Positions 37,821-45,595 of a DNA stretch of 64,000 nt are shown here, piece by piece. This DNA comes from Cylindrospermum sp. NIES-4074. GTDB lineage: Bacteria > Cyanobacteriota > Cyanobacteriia > Cyanobacteriales > Nostocaceae. The notes under the pieces are model-generated. The model did not search any database. It was not told the DNA's origin and was given only the letters and a program-made list of their open reading frames with translations. The translations under genes were made by a program, and so were the position numbers. Position 1 is the stretch's first letter. The number at the start of each line of letters is the position of its first letter. The stretch spans positions 1,241,345 to 1,305,344 of the forward strand of contig AP018269.1 of NCBI GenBank assembly GCA_003994795.1, given 5' to 3'.

Positions 37821-38498
37821 CTACTTTTGCAGTGAATCCTTCATGATGCGTTTACTTCCCAAATTACCATTTGGACAGTAAAAACCGAGTTCATTCTCTG
37901 GCTGTTCTTCTGTAAACTCGAACTTGGCAGACTCGGAAGAGAATGGCTTAGTTATTTCATACATATCTTCTGAACCAAACTTAGCTTTCTCTCCATACCA
38001 TTCGGTTCCTGCTGCATATCTCAGTTTGTAGGAACCAAATGGCACAAATATCTCTACCATGTCACCAGATCGAATAAAAGCTGTCATAACTACTCGGTCA
38101 GATTGCCAATCGAGTAATTCGACAAAGGAATGATCATTACTTCTCTTACTCTCTGATTCCTTTTCCTCACCACAAGTCTTTCCTAAGGAAGACTGTTCGC
38201 TTGATAAAGGTTTTCTTAAAAAAATTCGGAGTTTCCCTAAATTTGTATTAGGTATTGAAATGGATTTTTTCAATGTACCGCTCGGTGGCATAGCAATTGG
38301 TATTTGCTTGTTTATGGAATTAGCTATATTGTCTTCTTTTTTTATTGGGTTGGCTATGTTTCCTATTAGGTAGACAAACGGAATTAACATACTTACAATC
38401 AGCAAAAGAGGGACTACTTTGTATATTGTCTGCCTTCTCTCCCGTAGTTTTCGCCGATAAAGTTCCTCTTGAAAAAGGTCTTCCAAATTTTTAGCCAT
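37821..38498 (-). CDS. Single-span membrane protein, partner-like to the transglutaminase
   Basis: 225 residues from ATG 38498. Layout: charged N-terminus (MAKNLEDLFQEELYRRKLRERRQ), one transmembrane helix (VVPLLLIVSMLIPFVYLIGN, about residues 28-47), a low-complexity linker, and a soluble ~140-residue C-terminal domain with one cysteine pair (TCGEEK, FYCPNG) and beta-type sequence (FVPFGSYKLRYAAGTEWYG). Its first ~45 residues match in pattern those of the divergent transglutaminase gene at 39022 (M-x-x-NLE-x-x-F-x-E-A/E, basic run, then a TM helix). Family otherwise unrecognised. Confidence 0.75.
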   Translation of the reverse strand: MAKNLEDLFQEELYRRKLRERRQTIYKVVPLLLIVSMLIPFVYLIGNIANPIKKEDNIANSINKQIPIAMPPSGTLKKSISIPNTNLGKLRIFLRKPLSSEQSSLGKTCGEEKESESKRSNDHSFVELLDWQSDRVVMTAFIRSGDMVEIFVPFGSYKLRYAAGTEWYGEKAKFGSEDMYEITKPFSSESAKFEFTEEQPENELGFYCPNGNLGSKRIMKDSLQK

Positions 38499-39021
38499 TA
38501 AACACCTCTTTACGAATAGTAATTAGTATGTAATGAATACCCAACAGGGCCATGATGATCTGGTTCAATTGCCCCATCGTTGTCACTCTTATTTATGGTA
38601 GCTGGAATGGCAACAATGTTAGTATATCTAGTATAAGCTGTGTGTAGCTTTTTAGTTGTGGTTCAAAGAAGACAATAACTCTACTACATCAAGCCTTTCT
38701 CCTCATACTCTTTTTTTGGTGAAGGTGTCGTCGTACTCCCTGAACAGTCACCTCCATCAGTCGGCTCAAGCATCTATTTATCCCCGCAGGCACAGGTTAT
38801 GGAAACCCTTCACAGACTGGCGATGGTAAGCTAACATGGGTACGTGATCCCACGCTGCCATAGACAGGTGATTGCTGACATGATACCGTAACTTACAACG
38901 GGTGCGATCGCTCAGTAAATGTAAGTCCTTATTTAATGGCGGGTTGGGTAGATGTTGGTGTGGCAAATCGGTATTCAGTTCAGGGTTCACAGACTGACAT
39001 TATTGTTCACAAAGGAATTTT
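38499..39021. other. Divergent intergenic region with possible gene remnants
   Basis: About 520 bases between two divergent membrane-protein genes. On the minus strand a startless open stretch (38662 to a stop at 38510-38512) encodes a protein-like segment ending PDHHGPVGYSLHTNYYS; on the + strand segments such as GYGNPSQTGDGKLTWVRDP (about 38795-38850) and MAGWVDVGVANRYSVQGSQT (about 38937-38997) also look protein-like. These may be decayed gene pieces; none is a complete gene. Confidence 0.35.
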
Positions 39022-40449
39022 ATGCCTGAGAATCTTGAAAAACATTTTCTAGAAGCAGCTCGTAAGCTGAAACAGAAAAAAAGAACCCGTTTGCTTCGGA
39101 AAATTGGGGCGATTTTGCTGCTTGTGGTTATAGTGAGTGGGTTTGCATATTTGCTTCATCAAGGTGTTCCTATCTTGAAAATGGGCAATTTATCTATTAG
39201 CGCTACAACACTTGTTTTAAGCATCATTGGGCTAATTTTTATTGTTAGTCTGGTTATTTTTTCTATTAAAAATAAAGTATCCATAAACCGTTATCAATCT
39301 TCTGTCTTCTCTTTAGAATCTTTGCGGATTGGTCGGTTTAAGAGGATCAAGACCAAATATTTGTTAGGTTATATTTTACTGCTAATATTACTTATTTATC
39401 AAACTAATCCGTCTCTATTTACTCACCCAATTAATCGTTTTGTTACTCATGTAGTCTATAACCCTAGACCTCCTGTATTAAATTCACCTTGGCCGTGGAA
39501 AAATCGTGCAATGATTCATCCAATTGTTGCCAATATGCCATCCAATATTGAAACAAGTATTGAATCTGTTGCTAAATATATTGCTCAACAGGAATCAGAC
39601 CCATACTTACGAATTAAAGCTATACATGACTACGTTGTCAGTCGAGTTACTTATGATTTGGATGTGCTGAAAACGGGCATACGCCCTTCCCAAAAAGCTC
39701 AAACTGTTTTTTCTACTCACAAAGGGGTTTGCGAGGGCTATGCTAATCTATTCATGGCATTGGGACGAGCTATGGGTGCAGATGTTGTTTATATCAGAGG
39801 AAAAATTCGTCGAGACTTTGCTCCTCTAGACTTAATTCCTAAGGTTTTCAGACTGCTAAAGTCTAATTATGATTGGACAAATCATGCTTGGAATGCAGTC
39901 AAAATTTTAGATAATTGGCAATTAGTTGATACAACCTGGGATGATAATGATTCTAGCGCACTTAACTCTCCATATAGTGCAGACTATCTCATAGTTCCTC
40001 CTCAAGTAATGAGCATAAGTCATTTTCCTGAGCAATTAGACTGGCAACTTTTACATCATCGTGAAGACTATAACACTTTTGAAAAAAAGCCAATTCTGAC
40101 ACCGCAGTTCTTCATTGATGAATTAAGGCTAATTTCACCGACTGAATATAAAACAAATGTTCAAAAAGTTGCTGCAATAAAAATTGCCAGTCATCAAAAT
40201 TACCAAAACAAGATTTCTGCCGTCTTTACTAAAGCACAAAAAGCAGACTCTTTAGTTGGGGACTTACTAGAAGGTGATCAAGATACCCAACCCAAGCAAC
40301 AAGATAGGACGCAATGTCAAAGTCAATCGAATGCAGGAGGGGAAACTCAAATTTCCTGTCATTTTCCAGAACCAGGAGATTATGAAGTGTCGATAGGCTA
40401 TCTTGAAAAAGAAATTCTCTTGGGAAAACTAAAATTTCATGCTCTATAG
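39022..40449 (+). CDS. Membrane-anchored transglutaminase-like cysteine protease-fold protein
   Basis: 475 residues from ATG 39022. N-terminal half: cytosolic basic segment, then three or so transmembrane helices (about residues 25-47, 58-85 and 112-130). A transglutaminase-like domain follows (about 175-330) with the full catalytic triad: Cys237 in HKGVCEGYANLF, His288 in TNHAWNAV and Asp303 in LVDTTWDD. The remaining ~150 residues include an acidic linker and a beta-type end (CHFPEPGDYEVSIGYLEKEI). Bacterial members can be peptidases or cross-linking enzymes; the topology puts the catalytic domain outside the cytoplasm. Its N-terminus resembles that of the divergent neighbour. Confidence 0.87.
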   Translation: MPENLEKHFLEAARKLKQKKRTRLLRKIGAILLLVVIVSGFAYLLHQGVPILKMGNLSISATTLVLSIIGLIFIVSLVIFSIKNKVSINRYQSSVFSLESLRIGRFKRIKTKYLLGYILLLILLIYQTNPSLFTHPINRFVTHVVYNPRPPVLNSPWPWKNRAMIHPIVANMPSNIETSIESVAKYIAQQESDPYLRIKAIHDYVVSRVTYDLDVLKTGIRPSQKAQTVFSTHKGVCEGYANLFMALGRAMGADVVYIRGKIRRDFAPLDLIPKVFRLLKSNYDWTNHAWNAVKILDNWQLVDTTWDDNDSSALNSPYSADYLIVPPQVMSISHFPEQLDWQLLHHREDYNTFEKKPILTPQFFIDELRLISPTEYKTNVQKVAAIKIASHQNYQNKISAVFTKAQKADSLVGDLLEGDQDTQPKQQDRTQCQSQSNAGGETQISCHFPEPGDYEVSIGYLEKEILLGKLKFHAL

Positions 40450-40546
40450 CGATAGAATTCAGAATCTATCAATTTGAATGCTGAACAGATTTTTAAAGCT
40501 GGTAATATTTAGATGTAGAGACGCAGTAAAAGAGTTTTTAACAAGG

Positions 40547-40942
40547 TTAAAATAGTTCTGTAATGCAACCTTTCAATATTTCAATCAATTCTTCCTTACT
40601 CACTTTATCATCAGCAACCTGTATTGTTAATTCCTCCGCTTCATCGTCTTCCATGTTAATTTTGTAATCATTCATGTTCAAGAATGTCACCATAACAGCA
40701 AACGAAACTCGCTTATTACCATCTATAAAAGCATGATTTTTATTAATGTGAAATAAGTATGCTGCTGCTTGTTCAAAAATTGTAGGGTGTAAAAACTCTC
40801 CCCCATAAGTTGCTTGAGGTTGGGAAATAGCAGATTCTAGCGAGCCTTCATCCCGTATACCTGATAAGCCACCATACAGCCTTATTTGCTTATCATGTAT
40901 ACTTAACACATCTTCTTTTTCAACAAATTTAAGACTATGCAA
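40547..40942 (-). CDS. doc: Doc-type (death-on-curing) Fic-fold toxin
   Basis: 131 residues; starts at TTG 40942, which overlaps the preceding gene by 8 bases (no in-frame ATG is available). The Doc/Fic motif H-x-F-x-D-G-N-K-R is complete (His70 to Arg78: HAFIDGNKR), with the upstream IRLYGGLSGIRDEGSLESAI segment typical of Doc. P1 Doc phosphorylates elongation factor Tu and is neutralised by the small antitoxin Phd. Here no Phd-like gene is visible; the gene upstream in the same unit encodes a 205-residue protein instead. The overlap and TTG start suggest translational coupling. Confidence 0.9.
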   Translation of the reverse strand: MHSLKFVEKEDVLSIHDKQIRLYGGLSGIRDEGSLESAISQPQATYGGEFLHPTIFEQAAAYLFHINKNHAFIDGNKRVSFAVMVTFLNMNDYKINMEDDEAEELTIQVADDKVSKEELIEILKGCITELF

Positions 40943-41552
40943 GATTTTTGTACACCTGATCCCATTTTTTCATAGATGCCAAAAAAGTTAGCGTAGTTTC
41001 CGATTCTTGAAGAATGTAGTTCTTTAAATTCATCGCATTAAACTTTTCTTGGGTTAATAAGTTTAATTTTAATGCAACAGTATATACTGATTGTATTAAG
41101 TGCTTTTGTGTTTCTACAATAATGTATAGTTCATCCTTTTGATCTTCGTCAAATTCTTTTCTTAATAATTCTCTATATAATATACCTAAGCTTAAAGTCA
41201 TTGCTTTGACGGCTTCTCTCCCTTCTTTATTTAGAAAAAAGTCCCAGTATTTATCCATGATTTCCTTATATAGGAAATTGTATCTAACAAAGAGTAGAAG
41301 CGATAAATCATCCTGTTGTTCTTTTTCTTTTAATTTTTTATCTAACTTCAAAAATTTATGAAGCAGATATAGCATTTGTCTTGCTTCCTCCTTAAGTTGA
41401 CTGAGAGATATTTGCCGACTATTCGCTAACTCTAGTATCTCCGATATCGCTTCATCTTGCGGGTTAGCATCATTCAGGCATCTTTCTAGTACTTCTATCC
41501 TTTCCTGAATGCTGTCAATTATTTCTTGTGGGAATGTAAAGCTGTGTACCAT
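40935..41552 (-). CDS. Helical protein in the antitoxin position upstream of Doc
   Basis: 205 residues from ATG 41552. Almost entirely predicted helical by eye, rich in Leu, Glu and Lys (EIIDSIQERIEVLERC, LHKFLKLDKKLKEKEQQDD, LYIIVETQKHLIQSVYTVALKL), with no DNA-binding motif I can recognise and no signal peptide. It precedes doc in the same unit and their ends overlap by 8 bases, the classic antitoxin-toxin order, but it is almost three times the length of Phd and does not look like it. It could be a new antitoxin, a third component, or an unrelated protein. Confidence 0.75.
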   Translation of the reverse strand: MVHSFTFPQEIIDSIQERIEVLERCLNDANPQDEAISEILELANSRQISLSQLKEEARQMLYLLHKFLKLDKKLKEKEQQDDLSLLLFVRYNFLYKEIMDKYWDFFLNKEGREAVKAMTLSLGILYRELLRKEFDEDQKDELYIIVETQKHLIQSVYTVALKLNLLTQEKFNAMNLKNYILQESETTLTFLASMKKWDQVYKNLA

Positions 41553-41628
41553 CTTTTGTGTACCTCGCTTGTGAGGTTTTAGTTTCCCGTTAAACTATTT
41601 TAACCGGAAAAATGCTAACTTTTATATT

Positions 41629-41868
41629 ATGGGTAGTAATTATTTTATGGAAAACTCCTTTACTGCGGTATTTGAAAAGGTAGATGATTGGTATATTGGC
41701 TATGTCCAAGAGTTACCAGGTGCGAATGTGCAAGAAAAAACACTGGAAGAAGCGAGAGAAAGTTTGCGGGAAGCGATAGAGTTGATTTTAATTTCAAACC
41801 GGGAAATTACTGAACAACAACTTTCTGGTAAAATTGTCATCCGCGAACAGATTTTAATCAAAAACTAG
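41629..41868 (+). CDS. HicB-like antitoxin-fold protein, apparently without HicA
   Basis: 79 residues from ATG 41629 (a second ATG at 41647 gives MENSFTAVFEK, equally possible). The HicB-type partial RNase H-like fold is recognised from FTAVFEKVDDWYIGYVQELPGANVQEKTLEEARESLREAIELIL. HicB antitoxins neutralise the small HicA mRNA interferase. No HicA-like ORF (with its G-D-H-x(2-3)-Y/F motif) lies on either side, so it is an orphan or acts with another partner. Confidence 0.82.
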   Translation: MGSNYFMENSFTAVFEKVDDWYIGYVQELPGANVQEKTLEEARESLREAIELILISNREITEQQLSGKIVIREQILIKN

Positions 41869-41882
41869 TTAAGGTAGATGAA

Positions 41883-41908
41883 ACCTGGTTAAGACATCTA
41901 AACCAGGT
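41883..41908. terminator. Hairpin between convergent genes
   Basis: ACCTGGTT (41883-41890) and AACCAGGT (41901-41908) form an 8-bp stem between the HicB-like gene and the convergent ATPase gene. There is no T-run, so it is at best a weak or bidirectional terminator. Confidence 0.35.
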
Positions 41909-41917
41909 ATTACCAGA

Positions 41918-44900
41918 TTACAAGGGTATCCGATATATTCGCATCTTTTTCAAAACTTTTCCGAGAGTCAAGATTTCTTGTGTTCTATTATTGTCAATCC
42001 AGAGTTCTGTATCAGGACTTTCTAATGCTTTAAACTCAAATTGATAGAAAATAATCACTTGTCCTCCATCTGAGGGTCTAACTACAATTTTTATTGGTCT
42101 ATCTTTCTTCCTTACACCTGCGATTACAGTAAAATTTTCTTCATACCAATTTTCACAATTATAATCATCCTTACTACTTAAGTATAATTTTATGTTCTCC
42201 TTAGCACGTTCAATCATTGAATGTACACGCTCAAATGCTTCTAGCGAATTAGTAGGAATGCAGTGTAATATTTCACTGAATCTTGTCCCTACCAAGCTAT
42301 ACTTAGCTTGCTCAAGTCCTTCGAGTGAATAAATCCCCAACATTGTTAATATATCTTGGGGGTTTTCTAGAACAGTTAACTCTTCAATTTCTGTTTGTAT
42401 GTCTTTCTCTCGACTCTCTTTCCATTTGTGAAATTCTTGCAATTCTTCTTTTGGCGTATTTATTAACTGGAGTACCTCTTCTTCTGTGTAGCCATTTTTA
42501 TTACTAATAATGGCTTGTCGGAATTTAATATCTTCAATAATCTCTTCATCACTTCTCAGTCGATGGCGTTTTTCATATAAAGCGCTAAAAATATCTTTTG
42601 CTGACTTCTCATTTTCGTGAAACCAGAGTAAGAGTTTAGCAAAAACTCGCTTATTCTTTTCCTGTCTTGGCTCTATACCTTCATTCTTCAAGATTCTCTC
42701 TACTATGTCGCTGATATCGCTTGCCACTTTTTTCGAGGTATAAATTTTACCCTCAATCTCCAGTTCAACTTCAGCTGCTAGCAACACACTTCGGCAATCA
42801 GAACCTAGTTCTTCTAAAATATCTTTAAGTGTATCGTCAACACTATTATCTACAAATAGATTTTGTTTCTTTGCAAATTCACTTATTTGGTTAGGTAGGA
42901 TAGCATATTCATTGAAACAATTTTCAAACTTATGTTTGCCAATAAAAACAACAAAATTATGCAACCACTTCAAAGCATCTTGCTTAAGATGATTTGTCAA
43001 GTTTACGAGATTTTGTTTTTGTTCAATCTCTTTGCAAAGGTTATTAATAAACCATTTGTTAGACTCTTTCCTAATAGTAGGTGTCCAAGCTACCAATTTT
43101 TTCTTGTCAGGTGTAGTTTCATAAAAGTCTTTTGCGAACTGCCAAAAATCATCACCTTCTTGCAAATTATCACTTGGAAAGCAACTAATCAGTTCCAAAA
43201 CAGCAGTTATTATATTTGCGTTGCTCTTTTTTTCGATGATTTGATTGATGCGAAGTACAATGTCTTCAATCCCTTTAGTGGTAGTTAACTTGCAATTTAT
43301 AATTTGGTGATGTTTTAGATTTGTACGCCAATCTTCCTGCAAGATTTTTAGAACATTCTTGAGTTCTTCCGGAATATTATCATCTGTCCATAGTTCTTCT
43401 TGTTTAAGAAATTTACCATATTGATTTGGAATAATGGCAAATTCATTTAGTAATACCTGTTCTTCAGCTAAAACAAATGCAATTATTTGGTTTAACCAAT
43501 TCAGTACCTCTGACTCAGATTTATTAGTGCGATTAGCAAGTTCACTGATATTTGAAAAAACTGCAATATCGGTAATAAATTGTTTTAAGCTGTAACGTAA
43601 ATCCTTCCCCCAATTATTATCTATGATTGCATACCAAAAATCTATATGTTCTTTTTTGGGTAATCGATTACTCCAAAGTGCATTAGCAAATTCCCAGATG
43701 GTTGAAATTTTATGTTTTGATTTACTATAGGGAAATAACGCATCTTTAAGTTTAATTTTTGGGTGCTGTAGATTATCAGTATGGACAATCTCCGTTTGCA
43801 TTAATTCATCTCTCAAAACTTTTTGTATCTGGTTTTTATACCAGTCTGTTGAGAGCCAATCTTTATCTCTAGGTAAATCAGTTTTTGCTAGTAGATATAG
43901 ATTCTGCCAATTATTAATTGTAGCGTGTTGTAGAAAAATCAAATATAACTCAACAGATTCTTGTATTATCCGTTTATTATTTAAAATATTCTCTTCTTCC
44001 ATTTCGGTCAGAAAGACGCCATCTCTTGGTTCTGTAGGTTCTAGAAATGGGTTATTAACGATAACAGGAAAATGAAAATCTTCTGTTCCAATTAGGGGAA
44101 ATCCAAGAAAAAGTTTTGGTGTTTTCTCATTAAATGGCTCAATAAAAATTTGTTCTCCAATTGTGCTAAATTGAATTGCTATGCTTGTTAGATTTTTTGA
44201 CAAACAAGCAAAATACAATCTTTCAACTTGCCCATTTTGAGATTTATCAAACTCAACGATTTTTATACCGTTGTTCAAATCTTTAACTTGTTTTTTCTCA
44301 TAAATTATCTCATATTCATTCTTTACTAACTTTAAATAATTAATTCTATCAACAAAAATTAGTGTATAAGGAAGCGAATTCTCTAAATCATTTAATCCGG
44401 TTTCAGCTGTGCTTACACCTTGGTCATTAAGCTCATATTCAAATGTGGTATTAAAATCAGTAAAATCTGGGTTTTCAATTTTGGTTGAGAGTTCTAATTT
44501 ATCAACAGCCTGCTGAAATGAATGATTAATACTCTCAATAATTACGGGTAGTTGTCTCCCGCTTCTATCTAAATAAAAATTAACTTTTTTAAAGCTATCA
44601 TCTTCATTTTTAAAAATACCACTCACTTCTACTTTTTCTGATAGTAAGTGTGTGGTCAAAAAGCCAGTTCCAAATCTACCTATTGTTTTTGGGATTTTAG
44701 TTTTATCTATTTCTCCCCAATCTTTGTCCTCTGAACTAATCTGACGAATCAAGCCTTTGACATTTGTGAGTGTGAAATAGCTATAATTATGGCTAAAGTA
44801 TATCCGATTGTTATCGAATTTTATACTAACGGAAACTTTCTCATTGGGAAAGTCAATTGCAGCCTTATCATTTACATTCTGTAGAAGCTCCCAAATCCAA

Positions 44901-45013
44901 CGTCTTTTGGCATTTTCACCTGACGACATTCTTAAAATTCGCATTTTTTCAAAAATCTTTTGTGCTGCAATCCGGTTCAAATCACGAACAGCATCTTGAT
45001 CAAAAAGTGACAT
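41918..45013 (-). CDS. Giant sacsin-like GHKL (HSP90-type) ATPase protein
   Basis: 1031 residues from ATG 45013, with a good AAGGAG ribosome binding site. The N-terminal ~120 residues carry GHKL ATPase boxes: N box WELLQNVND (Glu42, Asn46, Asp49) and a glycine loop IGRFGTGF (112-117). The usual sacsin-type HNG-(K/R)PF segment reads HNYSYF (75-80), so the key glycine is replaced. The rest is a long, Glu/Lys/Ile-rich helical scaffold with no nuclease or helicase motif I can see; the final ~100 residues form a beta-type domain (KIVVRPSDGGQVIIFYQFEF). Proteins of this kind occur in bacterial defence islands, but the function of this one is unknown. Its AT-rich base composition contrasts with the flanking housekeeping genes, suggesting transfer. 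Confidence 0.8.
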   Translation of the reverse strand: MSLFDQDAVRDLNRIAAQKIFEKMRILRMSSGENAKRRWIWELLQNVNDKAAIDFPNEKVSVSIKFDNNRIYFSHNYSYFTLTNVKGLIRQISSEDKDWGEIDKTKIPKTIGRFGTGFLTTHLLSEKVEVSGIFKNEDDSFKKVNFYLDRSGRQLPVIIESINHSFQQAVDKLELSTKIENPDFTDFNTTFEYELNDQGVSTAETGLNDLENSLPYTLIFVDRINYLKLVKNEYEIIYEKKQVKDLNNGIKIVEFDKSQNGQVERLYFACLSKNLTSIAIQFSTIGEQIFIEPFNEKTPKLFLGFPLIGTEDFHFPVIVNNPFLEPTEPRDGVFLTEMEEENILNNKRIIQESVELYLIFLQHATINNWQNLYLLAKTDLPRDKDWLSTDWYKNQIQKVLRDELMQTEIVHTDNLQHPKIKLKDALFPYSKSKHKISTIWEFANALWSNRLPKKEHIDFWYAIIDNNWGKDLRYSLKQFITDIAVFSNISELANRTNKSESEVLNWLNQIIAFVLAEEQVLLNEFAIIPNQYGKFLKQEELWTDDNIPEELKNVLKILQEDWRTNLKHHQIINCKLTTTKGIEDIVLRINQIIEKKSNANIITAVLELISCFPSDNLQEGDDFWQFAKDFYETTPDKKKLVAWTPTIRKESNKWFINNLCKEIEQKQNLVNLTNHLKQDALKWLHNFVVFIGKHKFENCFNEYAILPNQISEFAKKQNLFVDNSVDDTLKDILEELGSDCRSVLLAAEVELEIEGKIYTSKKVASDISDIVERILKNEGIEPRQEKNKRVFAKLLLWFHENEKSAKDIFSALYEKRHRLRSDEEIIEDIKFRQAIISNKNGYTEEEVLQLINTPKEELQEFHKWKESREKDIQTEIEELTVLENPQDILTMLGIYSLEGLEQAKYSLVGTRFSEILHCIPTNSLEAFERVHSMIERAKENIKLYLSSKDDYNCENWYEENFTVIAGVRKKDRPIKIVVRPSDGGQVIIFYQFEFKALESPDTELWIDNNRTQEILTLGKVLKKMRIYRIPL

Positions 45014-45595
45014 ATTTTTTCTCCTTGATAGCTTTCCAATGGAGGAAGACTTAGCTTTATTATTAATGAGCTTTTGACATAATAGTCATATATTTAGCTT
45101 CATGTCGATAAGTAATTTGCCTGAATTTAGTGCTTGCTATCTAAGAGAGACAATAAAATTAGTCTGTAAATATACTGGCTTTTTTTTCTTTTTAAAAAGA
45201 ATAATCGTGGCTAAATAAAAAAACAAATTTTATCAGAAATAAACAATATTTAGTGGTAAGATGCTGCCCATCTAGGCATACTAATAGACTTTAACCGGGG
45301 AATAGTAACTTTTGTGTTCTCATACGATTTCTTGAAAAAAGATGTCTAGCACTTACACAAAACTACAAGGATGTAGAGGCAATTCATGAATTGCCTCTAC
45401 GTTAATATATAAATTGGTGTTAAGAGGATGTCTGAAAAGTTTTCGGTGATGTATTAAGCACCAGCAGATCCCCCTGAATCCCCCTTAAAAAGGGGGACTT
45501 TAAGAAAATATCCCCCCCTTTAAAAGGGGGAGATCTCGATCAATTTTGATACTTCTCAGACATCCTCTAACCAGCGGAAATCAATATCGAGTTTT
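45014..45595. other. Intergenic region with palindromic and MITE repeats
   Basis: The left half is AT-rich promoter DNA of the ATPase gene. At about 45373-45400 there is a perfect 28-base palindrome with arms GTAGAGGCAATTCA, related to the 30-base TGTAGAGAC family. The right half is the MITE described next. No further gene. Confidence 0.65.
45420..45571. mobile_element. ~150-bp MITE-like element with C-run/G-run hairpins
   Basis: Ends are imperfect inverted repeats: TTAAGAGGATGTCTGAAAAG at the left and the complement of TTAGAGGATGTCTGAGAAG at the right. The interior has two hairpins of the CCCCCTTAAAAAGGGGG type bounded by GATCCCCC and GGGGGAGATC. No obvious target duplication. Confidence 0.6.
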
